DNA of 64,000 nt from Geodermatophilus aquaeductus (GTDB lineage Bacteria; Actinomycetota; Actinomycetes; Mycobacteriales; Geodermatophilaceae). Under the pieces are notes generated by a model that was not told where the DNA came from, ran no database searches, and saw only the letters and a program-made list of their open reading frames with translations. Every line of letters starts with the position of its first letter. The first letter of the stretch is position 1. Positions 1 to 7,644 of this stretch are shown here, in pieces. Made by a program: the position numbers and the translations under genes. The stretch is taken from assembly GCF_900182545.1 (NCBI RefSeq), contig NZ_FXTJ01000003.1, positions 434,001 through 498,000 of the forward strand, in the 5' to 3' direction.

Positions 1-689
1 AGGTGCACCCGCGCCCGCCCGGCGCCCTTGGCCCGCGCCGTCTGCACGTAGGGCTCGTCCAGCGCCGTCAGCAGGCTCTTGGCCAGCACCTGCGCGACCA
101 GCGCGCCGGTCGGGATCGCGAGGGTCACCGCCGGCAGCACCAGGCTGGAGGGTCCGGAGTTGCCGAACGCCGGGAACAGCCGCAGCTGGAAGGACAGGAC
201 CTGCACGAGCACCAGGCCGACCCAGAACGTCGGCACCGAGACCCCGAGGCCGGGCAGCGACAGGAGCACCTGCCGCAGCCAGCGGCGGCGGCTGTAGGTG
301 GCCACCAGCGCCAGCCCCCCGCCGAGAAGGACGGCGAGCGCGAGCGCCGCACCGGCCAGCTGCAGCGTCGGGGGCAGCGCCTGGGCGATCGTGTCGACCA
401 CCGGGCGGCCGGTGGCCACCGAGTCGCCGAGGTCCCCCGTGGCGGCCGACCCCAGGTGGTCCAGGTAGCGGACCAGCATCGGGTCGTCGTAGCCGTACTC
501 GGCCCGCAGCTGGTCCAGCTGCTCCTGGTCGACCGCCCCGGAGTCCATGCCGGCGCTCGCCATCGCCGTCACCGGGTCACCCGGCAACGCGTCGAGCACC
601 AGGAAGGAGACGGTGTAGGCCGCCCAGAGGACGACGACGGCCTGCGCCAGCCGGCGGAGGACGTAGCGCCCGGTCGCGGAACCCCCCAT
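1..689 (-). CDS. Peptide-type ABC transporter permease (OppB/DppB family), 3' end outside window
   Basis: Inner-membrane permease of a family-5 (peptide/nickel/opine type) ABC importer; it would work with the lipoprotein encoded just upstream. About 229 residues are visible. They begin with a basic N-terminus and a first membrane helix, continue with an extracytoplasmic stretch carrying the typical GDP and GDLGDS signatures, and reach the EAA loop (DEPYVQTARAKGAG), which contacts the ATPase. The ATG at 689 overlaps the stop of the preceding gene (ATGA), so the two are translationally coupled. The second permease and the ATPases should lie to the left. The substrate cannot be read from the permease; the upstream sulfur-type RNA elements point to a sulfur-containing peptide or amino acid (inference). 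Confidence 0.9.
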   Translation of the reverse strand, partial: MGGSATGRYVLRRLAQAVVVLWAAYTVSFLVLDALPGDPVTAMASAGMDSGAVDQEQLDQLRAEYGYDDPMLVRYLDHLGSAATGDLGDSVATGRPVVDTIAQALPPTLQLAGAALALAVLLGGGLALVATYSRRRWLRQVLLSLPGLGVSVPTFWVGLVLVQVLSFQLRLFPAFGNSGPSSLVLPAVTLAIPTGALVAQVLAKSLLTALDEPYVQTARAKGAGRARVH

Positions 690-2317
690 CAGGACTTCCA
701 GGTGTCGTGCAGCTGCAGGCGGCTGGAGGCGTCGAACTCCAGGTCGTGCACGGCTGGCGCGACGCCGAGGGTCGTCTGCAGCTCGACCACCGGGATCAGG
801 AAGTCGTTGTCGACCAGCAGCTGCTGCGCCTGCCCGATCAGCTCCTCGCGCTGCGCCTCGTCGACCGTCGCCGCCTGCTCCTGCAGCACGCCGTCGAGCT
901 CGCCGGCGGGCACCCGGTAGACGTTGGTCAGGGCCGTGGAGAACTGGCTGCGCAGGATGTCGGCGTCGGCGCGGGTGACGTTGCCCCAGGCGGCCTGGAA
1001 CTCCCCGCTCTGCAGCTGCGGCAGCAGCTGCGCGATCGGCTGCTCGCGCAGGGTCAGCTCGACGCCGACCGCGCGCAGCTGCTGCTGCACCAGCTCCAGC
1101 GCCGGCCGGTTGGTGGCCGCCACCGGCGCCCACACCACCTCGAGGGCCAGCCGGGTGCCGTCCTTCTCGCGGATGCCGTCGGCGCCGGGCGTCCAGCCGG
1201 CGGCGTCGAGCAGCTCGGCCGCCCGGTCGGGGTCGGTGGCCAGCTCGTCGGAGAGGTCGCGGTAACCGGGCGTGGTGTGCGCCAGCGGGCTGGTGGCGGG
1301 CTCGGTGCCGCTCGGGAAGACGGCGTCGACGATCTCCTGCCGGTCGATCGCGAGGGACAGCGCCTGGCGCACCTGCGGGTCCTGCAGCAGCGGCAGCGAG
1401 TTGTTCAGGCCGATGTTGAAGACGACGCCCGGGTTGGCGCGGGCCTTCAGCTGGATGCCGGCGCCCTCCAGCGCCGCCTCGTCGGCCTGCGCGACGCTGC
1501 CGATGGCGTCCACCTGGCCCGACTGCAGGCTGCCGGTGCGGACGCCGGCCTCCGGGACGATCTGGAACACGACCCGGTCGAGGTGGGCCTCGCCGTCCTT
1601 GTCCCACAGCGAGGAGCCCCAGTCGTAGCCGTCGCGCCGCTCGAGGGTGATCGACTGGTTCTGCACGTACTCGCCGAGCGTGAACGGGCCGGAGCCGGCG
1701 ACGCCCTCGGAGCAGCGCTGCTCGGGCGGCAGCGCCGCGCTGGCGGAGGAGACCAGGCCGAGCGAGTGGGTCGACGTCGCCTGGAGGAACTGCACGTTCG
1801 GGGCGCCGAAGGTGACCTGGGCGGTGAGCTCGTCGACGACCCTCGTCCCCGTGTAGCCGACGAGGTAGCCGCGGGCCAGGCCGGCGAGCGGGCCCAGGTC
1901 GGGGATCGCGTCGAGGTTGTCCTCGACCACCTGGGCGGTGAGTGGGGTGCCGTCGCTGAAGGTGACGCCCGGCCGCAGGTGGAAGGTGAAGCTGGTGGCG
2001 TCCTCGCTGACCTCCCAGCTCTCGGCCAGCCACGGCACGATCTCGCCGGTCTCGGGGTCCTGGTCGGTCAGCGAGTCGACCAGCTGACGGACCGAGTAGA
2101 TCGTGTCGTTGCTGCCGACCTGCTGCGGGTCGACGCAGCCGGCATCCGAGCCGACGGCGAAGGTCAGCGTCCCGCCGGACTGCGGCTCGCCGCCGGCAGC
2201 GGCGTCGGCACCGCCGCCGGCACCCCCGCCGCAGGCGGTGAGCAGGAGGGCGGCGGTGGCCAGGACCGCCGCGGCACGGGCGGGGACGGCGGGTCGGGGA
2301 CGGGCGGTGGGGCTCAC
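689..2317 (-). CDS. ABC transporter substrate-binding lipoprotein, family 5
   Basis: Extracytoplasmic solute-binding protein of the DppA/OppA/NikA family, 542 residues from the chosen GTG. The N-terminus is a lipoprotein signal with lipobox LLTAC (Cys29), followed by a Gly/Ala-rich linker and a full-length SBP_bac_5 domain (GGTLTFAVGSD, YSVRQLVDSLTDQDPETGEI, SLAIDRQEIV). The frame is open to an ATG at 2356, but the GTG at 2317 gives a clean signal peptide and has GGAG about 11 nt upstream. It lies behind a SAM-IV-like riboswitch and a Cys-containing leader peptide, and its stop overlaps the permease start. Family-5 proteins bind peptides, nickel, glutathione or sugars; a sulfur-related ligand is inferred only from the upstream RNA elements. 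Confidence 0.9.
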   Translation of the reverse strand: MSPTARPRPAVPARAAAVLATAALLLTACGGGAGGGADAAAGGEPQSGGTLTFAVGSDAGCVDPQQVGSNDTIYSVRQLVDSLTDQDPETGEIVPWLAESWEVSEDATSFTFHLRPGVTFSDGTPLTAQVVEDNLDAIPDLGPLAGLARGYLVGYTGTRVVDELTAQVTFGAPNVQFLQATSTHSLGLVSSASAALPPEQRCSEGVAGSGPFTLGEYVQNQSITLERRDGYDWGSSLWDKDGEAHLDRVVFQIVPEAGVRTGSLQSGQVDAIGSVAQADEAALEGAGIQLKARANPGVVFNIGLNNSLPLLQDPQVRQALSLAIDRQEIVDAVFPSGTEPATSPLAHTTPGYRDLSDELATDPDRAAELLDAAGWTPGADGIREKDGTRLALEVVWAPVAATNRPALELVQQQLRAVGVELTLREQPIAQLLPQLQSGEFQAAWGNVTRADADILRSQFSTALTNVYRVPAGELDGVLQEQAATVDEAQREELIGQAQQLLVDNDFLIPVVELQTTLGVAPAVHDLEFDASSRLQLHDTWKS

Positions 2318-2410
2318 GGGTCCGGGGTCTCCAACGGGCGGGCGTGGCGGTGCCACGGCTCAGGTGGGGGCAGGCTCGGGTGGGGGCAGGACGGGGCACG
2401 CCGGACGGGC

Positions 2411-2468
2411 GCCGCTCGAGGAGGAGCGGCACCGGACGGCGGTGCGGGAGGTGGGCCGGCTACGGCCC
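2411..2468 (-). promoter_or_regulatory. Possible attenuator hairpins between leader peptide and transporter gene
   Basis: Two short inverted repeats follow the leader peptide stop: 2453-2458 with 2463-2468 (six G/C pairs), and 2411-2417 with 2424-2430 (seven pairs around a gaggag loop). They sit in the 160-nt gap before the lipoprotein start, where an attenuator driven by leader translation would lie. The G/C richness makes chance hairpins common, so this is only suggestive. Confidence 0.3.
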
Positions 2469-2476
2469 GGGAGGGA

Positions 2477-2581
2477 CTAGGCGGCGGGACAGAGCGCGCT
2501 GGTGACCAGCTGCAGGTCGATGTGCCGGCGGCTGGTGAGGAGGGAGCGGTGGCCCGGACGGGCGACCCGGCTCTCGTGCAC
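2477..2581 (-). CDS. Cys-containing leader peptide (actinobacterial 'putative leader peptide' type), 34 aa
   Basis: A 34-codon frame starts with GTG at 2581, seven bases after a perfect AGGAGG, and ends in TAG. It contains LTSRRHIDLQLVTSALC near the C-terminus, followed by PAA. The LTSR-x-HIDL-x(3)-xSALC pattern is that of the short leader peptides annotated upstream of sulfur-assimilation and transport genes in actinomycetes; cysteine-dependent attenuation by small Cys-rich leaders is established in mycobacteria. It lies between the SAM-IV-like riboswitch and the ABC lipoprotein gene, so ribosome behaviour at the Cys codon could report cysteine supply (inference). Confidence 0.75.
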   Translation of the reverse strand: MHESRVARPGHRSLLTSRRHIDLQLVTSALCPAA

Positions 2582-2618
2582 GTGCGTCCTCCTGCTGCTG
2601 CCCGGCTCGTCGCCGGGG

Positions 2619-2735
2619 TACCACGCTTGCGAAGGCGGGTTCGCCTCGCCGGGCCGTCACCTGGAGCACCCCACCGCGGGAGGAGGGTTGCCGGTCAGCA
2701 AGCCAGGGCTTGTCGCTGACACTCGATGCCGAGGA
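2619..2735 (-). promoter_or_regulatory. SAM-IV-like riboswitch
   Basis: On the minus strand the RNA contains GTCAGCGACAAGCC paired with GGCTTGCTGAC, then CGGCAACCCTCC, GCGGTGGGGTGC and a GGTGA junction, ending with a CGCAAGCG segment. These are the core pieces, in order, of the SAM-IV riboswitch known from Streptomyces and Mycobacterium. The first helix (P1) is less well conserved than the core, so a related SAM-clan class is not excluded. It precedes the leader peptide and the ABC lipoprotein gene and would lower their expression when S-adenosylmethionine is abundant. Confidence 0.75.
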
Positions 2736-2801
2736 GGGACGTTAGTCAGCCCGGAGCAATCCCGTCAATCCCGACCGACTTGATGCGCTTTGTGTCGGTC
2801 C

Positions 2802-3228
2802 TCACCCGCGGCCGGTGCCCACCTCGGTGCAGCGACCGCCGCGGGCCAGGTGCGCGGCGACCGTGCCCGGCCGGTACGCCCAGTCGCTGCGGTACCGCTG
2901 GACGGTGCTCGAGGCGAGGCTCTCGGTGCGCGGGTGGCTCGTGCCGATCGGCCGGCGGTACCGCGGGAGGAGCCTTCTCGACGATCGTGCGGTAGGCGTC
3001 CTTGACGGCGCGGGACAGGCCGACGACGAAGGCGCCCTCGCGGAACCGCTCACCGCGGGCGGTGCCGATGCCGCGCAGGTAGTAGACGCACTGCCGCATC
3101 CCGTCCTCGCCGGCCGGCGCGATCTCCAGCGCGACCTTGGTGACGTTGGTCGGGCAGGGCCAGCCCTCGGCCGTCTGGTCGGGGGTGTTCCAGGTGCCGT
3201 CGCAGCGGATGACCAGTCGCTTCGGCAT
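2802..3228 (-). pseudogene. DUF2235 (phospholipase effector-like) gene with internal deletion and frameshift
   Basis: Residues 1-80 from the ATG at 3228 match the start of DUF2235 alpha/beta-hydrolase-like proteins: KRLVIRCDGTWNTPDQ, TNVTKVALEIAP, YYLRGIGTARGERFREG, GLSRAVKDAYRTIVEK. After that the frame loses similarity, and the nucleophile block (FGFSRGAYTAR type) is missing. A different frame ending at 2802 carries what looks like the family C-terminus (ESLASSTVQRYRSDWAYRP). Family members are usually 350 or more residues, so about 200 central residues are gone and the two ends are out of frame. I judge it a dead remnant. It is divergent from the APC permease. Confidence 0.7.
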
Positions 3229-3358
3229 GGCACCTCCCGCGGGTCACGGTGCTCCCCCGCGCCGCGGGCGACACGGCCCCGCCCGGCGCCCCCGCTTTGC
3301 CGAGTCCCGGGAGGGCGAGCACCCTCGTCCCCCACGGGGCCGAGACGAGGGGACGCCC

Positions 3359-4810
3359 ATGAGCACTCCGACCCGGAACTCCATCTGGCGGCGCATGCCG
3401 GTCGAGCAGATGGAGGACGAAGAGGAGCGCAACGCCGGCGGCCGGCTGGCCAAGAGCCTCGGGCTGTGGCAGCTGACCGCGATCGGCGTCGGCGGCATCA
3501 TCGGCGTCGGGATCTTCTCGCTGGCGGGCCTCGTGGCCGCCGGCGACGCCGACAACGAGGGCGTCGGCCCCGCCGTGCTCATCGCGTTCCTCATCGCCGG
3601 CCTCGCGTCGGCGGCGGCCGCGCTGTCCTACGCCGAGTTCGCCGGCATGATCCCGCGGGCGGGGTCGGCCTACACCTACGGCTACGTGGCCCTCGGCGAG
3701 ATCGTCGGGTGGTTCATCGGCTGGGACCTGCTCCTGGAGTACATCGCCATCGTCGCCGTCGTGGCGATCGGCATCTCCGGCTACCTCGGGGAGCTGCTGG
3801 ACAACCTCGGGCTGACCCTGCCGACGTCGCTCACCGCGTCGGCCGAGGAGGGCGGCGTCGTGAACATCCCCGCCGTCCTCATCTGCCTGCTGGTCACGTT
3901 CATCCTCAGCCGCGGCACGAAGACCTTCGGCCGGTTCGAGCTCATCGCCGTCGGCATCAAGATCCTGCTGATCCTCGCCATCATCGGCCTCGGTGTCTTC
4001 TACATCGAGGCCGGGAACTACGACCCGTTCCTGCCGTCGGGCTTCGGCCCGGTGCTCACCGGCGCCGCCACGGTCTTCTTCGCCGTCTTCGGCTACGACG
4101 CGATGAGCACGGCGGCCGAGGAGGCCGAGGACGGCAAGAAGCACATGCCGAAGGCGATCATCCTGTCGCTGGTCATCGCGATGCTGCTCTACGTCGCCGC
4201 CACGCTGGTGCTCACCGGGATGCAGGACTACCGGGACATCGACCCCACCGCCGGCTTCGCCTCGGCCTTCGAGAGCCAGGGCCTGTCGGTGGTCGCCAGC
4301 ATCATCTCCGTCTTCGCCGTGCTGTCGATCCTCACCGTGATGCTGACGTTCCTCCTCGGCGTCACCCGCGTGTGGTTCTCGATGAGCCGCGACGGGCTGC
4401 TGCCCCCGTGGTTCGCGAAGGTCGACAGCAGCGGCACGCCGCAGCGGGTGACGTGGATCGCCGGCGTCGGGTCGGCCGTGCTCGCCGGCGTCTTCCCCAT
4501 CCGCGCCGTCGCCGACCTGACCAACATCGGGATCCTGTCGGCGTTCATCGTCGTCTGCGTCGCCGTCATCCTGTTCCGCTACACCCGGCCGGACACGCCC
4601 CGCTCCTTCCGGCTGCCCCTCATGCCCGTGGTGCCCGCGTTCGGGGTCCTGGCGTCGCTGTTCCTGATCTGGCAGTTGCCGTGGGAGACGTGGGCCCGCT
4701 TCGCGGTCTGGCTGCTCATCGGGCTGGTCATCTACTTCGCCTACGGGCGCAAGCACTCGCTGCTCAACCCGGACAGCCCGAACCACCGCGTGCGGCAGCC
4801 GGGCGCCTGA
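3359..4810 (+). CDS. APC-family amino acid permease
   Basis: Amino acid:proton symporter of the cationic amino acid transporter branch of the APC superfamily, 483 residues with about 12 membrane helices. The first helix carries the substrate-binding consensus (GVGGIIGVGIFSLAG), preceded by a cytoplasmic tail with a conserved RR-pattern, and helix 6 carries FFAVFGYDAMSTAAEEAEDGKKHMPKA. The ATG at 3359 follows a GAGG seven to ten bases upstream, and the protein begins MSTPTRNSIWRR, as is usual for actinobacterial members. The frame is open upstream but without similarity. It appears monocistronic. Substrate specificity cannot be assigned from sequence alone. Confidence 0.92.
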   Translation: MSTPTRNSIWRRMPVEQMEDEEERNAGGRLAKSLGLWQLTAIGVGGIIGVGIFSLAGLVAAGDADNEGVGPAVLIAFLIAGLASAAAALSYAEFAGMIPRAGSAYTYGYVALGEIVGWFIGWDLLLEYIAIVAVVAIGISGYLGELLDNLGLTLPTSLTASAEEGGVVNIPAVLICLLVTFILSRGTKTFGRFELIAVGIKILLILAIIGLGVFYIEAGNYDPFLPSGFGPVLTGAATVFFAVFGYDAMSTAAEEAEDGKKHMPKAIILSLVIAMLLYVAATLVLTGMQDYRDIDPTAGFASAFESQGLSVVASIISVFAVLSILTVMLTFLLGVTRVWFSMSRDGLLPPWFAKVDSSGTPQRVTWIAGVGSAVLAGVFPIRAVADLTNIGILSAFIVVCVAVILFRYTRPDTPRSFRLPLMPVVPAFGVLASLFLIWQLPWETWARFAVWLLIGLVIYFAYGRKHSLLNPDSPNHRVRQPGA

Positions 4811-4813
4811 GCC

Positions 4814-5440
4814 TCAGGGGCGCAGCGCCTGGCTCTCGCGGTAGGAGAGGTCGCGGACGGCGCGGAACAGCGCGACCGGCCGCAGGTCGTCGGCACCGAG
4901 GGTGGGGAGGAACCGCAGCTCCTCGGACTCCGCGTCCGGCAGGGCCGCGCCGAGGGACAGCCGTCCCCACCGCGTCCAGCCGCCGGTGACCCGCGCCGCG
5001 AGCAGCTCCCAGCCGTCGCCGTCCTCGCGCGCGCCGAGCATGACCGTGCGGCCGCTGCCGGTGCGGTGGGGCAGCACGGAGGAGAAGGTCCGTCCGAGCG
5101 GCGCGGGCAGGAAGAGGTGGCGCAGGCCGGGCGGGCCGCCGGAGGTGTTGACCAGCAGGTCCAGCGGTCCCCCGCCCCTCCCCAGCCCGGGGAACCGGAC
5201 GGCGAGGCCGACGACGTCGGGCAGCGGCTCGGGCAGCCCGACCCCGCGGGAGATCCGGACGACGACGTCGTGCCGCCCCGCCTCGTCGAGGAGCCGTGCA
5301 CCCCAGCTGCCGCCGCCGTCGGCCTCCACCGTGCCCGCCGACGCCTGCCCGCGGGGGTGGAACACCCGCGCGCCGCGCACCGCCGTCCCCAGGGCGAGCG
5401 CGGACGCCGTCACGGCACGGGGCAGGGCGAGCAGGTCCAT
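4814..5440 (-). CDS. Conserved actinobacterial protein with catalase-like fold features
   Basis: 208 residues. The pattern HPRGQASAGTVEADG, VVRISRGVGLPEPLPDVVGLAVRFPG, then a Leu-rich strand and TFSSVLPHR resembles the N-terminal half of the heme-catalase superfamily (substrate-entry and barrel strands). The heme-ligand Tyr region and the catalytic His/Asn of true catalases are not recognisable, so I do not call it a catalase. Similar short proteins are common in actinobacteria and are sometimes labelled phosphodiesterase without clear basis. It ends three bases from the convergent APC permease and starts just after the alpha/beta hydrolase gene on the same strand, so the two may be co-transcribed. 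Confidence 0.55.
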   Translation of the reverse strand: MDLLALPRAVTASALALGTAVRGARVFHPRGQASAGTVEADGGGSWGARLLDEAGRHDVVVRISRGVGLPEPLPDVVGLAVRFPGLGRGGGPLDLLVNTSGGPPGLRHLFLPAPLGRTFSSVLPHRTGSGRTVMLGAREDGDGWELLAARVTGGWTRWGRLSLGAALPDAESEELRFLPTLGADDLRPVALFRAVRDLSYRESQALRP

Positions 5441-5449
5441 GCCGTCGCG

Positions 5450-6307
5450 CTACCCGGCCCCTCCCCCGGTGACGCCCTCGGTCTCCACCGACGGCGCGTC
5501 GAGGAACTCGAGCACCATCGGCAGCAGCCAGCCGAGCCGGTCCAGCACGCCGCTGCCCGGGGGCATGTAGTGCGTGGACCCCGGCAGGATCGCCAGGCGC
5601 GCCCTGGACAGGCCGGCCAGGTCGCCCATCCGGCCGCCGCCGAGGAGGCGGAAGAGCTCGACGGCGTGCTCGGCGCGGACGGCGTCGGCGTCGCCGGCGA
5701 CGACCATGGCCGGTGCGGCGATCCCGCGGATGTCCTCGGCCGGCCAGTCGAAGGGGGTCTCGTCGAGGGTCTTGAGCTTCTCCACCAGGACCGGGAAGTG
5801 CGCGGGGTCGGGGGCCAGTGCCTGGTAGGCGGCCTCCATCGGGGTGCCGGCGAACATCTCGGGCGTGATGCCGGGGACCATCTCGGCGAGCTCCGGCTGC
5901 ATGCCGGTGCTCGAGTGCGTGGCGGAGACGACCACGAGCCGGCGGACGACGTCGGGGTGGCGGACGGCCACCTGCAGCGCCGCCGCGCCGCCCATGCTGT
6001 AGCCCACGACGTCGGCGCTGCCCAGGCCGAGGTGCGTGAGCAGGCCCGCGGCGTCGTCGGCCATGCCCTCGTAGGTGAGCGGCCGGTCGACGTCGGCGGT
6101 CCGGCCGTGGGCCTGCAGGTCCGGGACGACGACCTGCCGGGTGGCGGCCAGCACCGACACCAGCGGCGCGAGGTCGCCGGCCGACATGTAGGCCCCGTGC
6201 AGCAGGAGGACCGGCGTCCCGCCTCCCTCCGGGCCGTGCACCTCGAAGTACATCTGCAGCCCGTTCACCGGGGCGTACCCGGTGGTCGGCGGCGCGGCAT
6301 CGGTCAC
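5450..6307 (-). CDS. Alpha/beta hydrolase
   Basis: 285 residues from the GTG at 6307, which follows GAGGAGGAA at ideal spacing. Alpha/beta-hydrolase fold: oxyanion strand VLLLHGAYMS (residues about 30-40), nucleophile elbow GYSMGG, acid region VVAGDADAV and terminal His in PGSTHYMPPG. It groups with esterase/haloperoxidase-like hydrolases; the substrate is unknown. The neighbour downstream on the same strand is the catalase-fold protein. The opposite-strand secreted protein starts 165 bases away, leaving a divergent promoter region between them. Confidence 0.88.
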   Translation of the reverse strand: MTDAAPPTTGYAPVNGLQMYFEVHGPEGGGTPVLLLHGAYMSAGDLAPLVSVLAATRQVVVPDLQAHGRTADVDRPLTYEGMADDAAGLLTHLGLGSADVVGYSMGGAAALQVAVRHPDVVRRLVVVSATHSSTGMQPELAEMVPGITPEMFAGTPMEAAYQALAPDPAHFPVLVEKLKTLDETPFDWPAEDIRGIAAPAMVVAGDADAVRAEHAVELFRLLGGGRMGDLAGLSRARLAILPGSTHYMPPGSGVLDRLGWLLPMVLEFLDAPSVETEGVTGGGAG

Positions 6308-6472
6308 GGCGTTCCTCCTCGGTGGTCTCCCGGAGCGGCGCGATCCTCGCGCAGCCGCGACGGAGGGCGTAAGTCCCTGTCCCCGCGCGCCTCCCGCGGA
6401 CCACAGTCGGCGGGGCGAGCAGCCGACGACCGCCCCGTCCGACGGGTGCGGCAGCACCGACCGGAGGCAGCG

Positions 6473-7609
6473 ATGCCGTCGACCACGCGCAGCACCCACT
6501 CCCGCCGGTCGGCGGTGCTCCTCGCGAGCACGGCCTGCCTGGTGCTCACGACCGTCCCGCCCGCCGCGGCATCGCCGGAGGCCGGGGCGCCGACGCCGGA
6601 GGTCACGGCGTCGCCGGAGGTCACGGCGTCGCCGGAGGTCACGGCGTCGCCGGAGGTCACGGCGTCGCCGGAGGTCACGGCGTCGCCGGAGGTCACGGCG
6701 TCGCCGGAGGTCACGGCGTCGCCGGAGGTCACGGCGTCGCCGGAGGTCACGGCGTCGCCGGAGGTCATCGTCCTGCCGGGCGCCTCCTCGGCCGAGGGCA
6801 TCGCCCGGGGAGAGGGCAGCACGTTCTACGCGGGCGACCTGTTCCTCGGGGACGTCTTCCGGGGGGACCTGGAGGCGGGGACCGCCGAGCTGTTCATCGA
6901 CGCGCCGGACGGGCGCCTGGCCCTCGGCATGGCGGCCGACACCCGACGCGACCTCCTCGTCGTGGCCGGGGGGTTCACCGGGCAGGCGTACGTCTACGAC
7001 CTCTCCTCCGGCGACACCGTCGCCACGTACCAGTTCGCGCCGCCGTCCCCACCCGACGCGGACCCCCCCACCACGCTGGTCAACGACGTCGCGCTCACGT
7101 GGGCAGGCGCGTGGTTCACCGACAGCCGCCGCGGCGTCCTCTACTTCGTGCCGATCGACTGCGACGGGATCCCGGGCGAGTTCCGCACGCTGACGCTGCA
7201 CGGACCGGCAGCCGACACGAGCGGCCTCTTCAACCTGAACGGCATCGCGGCCGCCCGGCACGGCGAGACGCTCGTCGTCGCCAACGGGGCACAGGGCGAG
7301 CTGTACACGGTGGACCCGGAGACGGGCGACAGCGCGGTGATCGCCGGGGTCAGCGTGCCGGAGGTCGACGGGATCGTGCTGGACCACGACCGGCTCTGGG
7401 CGGTGCAGAACAGCGACCGGGTGACCGAGGTGCGGCTGAGCGCCGACCTGACGGCGGGACGGGTCGAGGAGGTCATCACCAGCGACCTCTTCCAGGTCCC
7501 CACGACCGCGATCCGGTACGAGGGCCGGCTCGCCGTCGTGAACGCGAAGTTCGACACCGGCATCCCGCCGACCGCCGACGAGTACGAGGTCGTGCTCGTC
7601 CACGACTGA
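6473..7609 (+). CDS. Secreted protein with VTASPE hexapeptide repeats and a propeller-like domain
   Basis: 378 residues. A Sec-type signal peptide (basic start, LLASTACLVLTTVPPAAA) is followed by nine perfect VTASPE repeats, a Thr/Ser/Pro linker that would hold the domain away from the cell surface or cell wall. The rest (about residues 105-378) is built of recurring blade-like strands (YAGDLFLGDVFRGDL, LLVVAGGFTGQAYVYDLSSG, LVVANGAQGELYTVDPETG, LWAVQNSDRVTEVRL), suggesting an SMP-30/NHL-like beta-propeller. No catalytic residues are identified. The ATG at 6473 follows CGGAGGCAGCG. The gene ends 35 bases before the GMC oxidoreductase gene, so the two probably form an operon. Confidence 0.8.
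   Translation: MPSTTRSTHSRRSAVLLASTACLVLTTVPPAAASPEAGAPTPEVTASPEVTASPEVTASPEVTASPEVTASPEVTASPEVTASPEVTASPEVTASPEVIVLPGASSAEGIARGEGSTFYAGDLFLGDVFRGDLEAGTAELFIDAPDGRLALGMAADTRRDLLVVAGGFTGQAYVYDLSSGDTVATYQFAPPSPPDADPPTTLVNDVALTWAGAWFTDSRRGVLYFVPIDCDGIPGEFRTLTLHGPAADTSGLFNLNGIAAARHGETLVVANGAQGELYTVDPETGDSAVIAGVSVPEVDGIVLDHDRLWAVQNSDRVTEVRLSADLTAGRVEEVITSDLFQVPTTAIRYEGRLAVVNAKFDTGIPPTADEYEVVLVHD
6602..6763 (+). repeat. Nine perfect tandem copies of an 18-bp unit
   Basis: The unit gtcacggcgtcgccggag recurs nine times without a single mismatch and encodes VTASPE in the linker of the secreted protein. Complete identity at synonymous positions means the array is young or kept uniform by slippage or recombination. 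Confidence 0.97.
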
Positions 7610-7644
7610 CCCGGACCGGACCAGCGGGGCCGAAGGGGGACCAG

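Noticed and set aside
4814-5440. Calling the protein a catalase
   Set aside because: Fold-level patterns are present, but the heme-ligand and catalytic residues of catalases are not recognisable.
6602-6763. Short direct repeats that might be a CRISPR array
   Set aside because: The 18-bp units are contiguous without spacers and encode VTASPE in frame in a secreted protein.
6282-7193. Arg-rich frame on the same strand as the secreted repeat protein
   Set aside because: It is an alternative reading of the same DNA; the repeat-protein frame has a signal peptide, ribosome site and domain structure.
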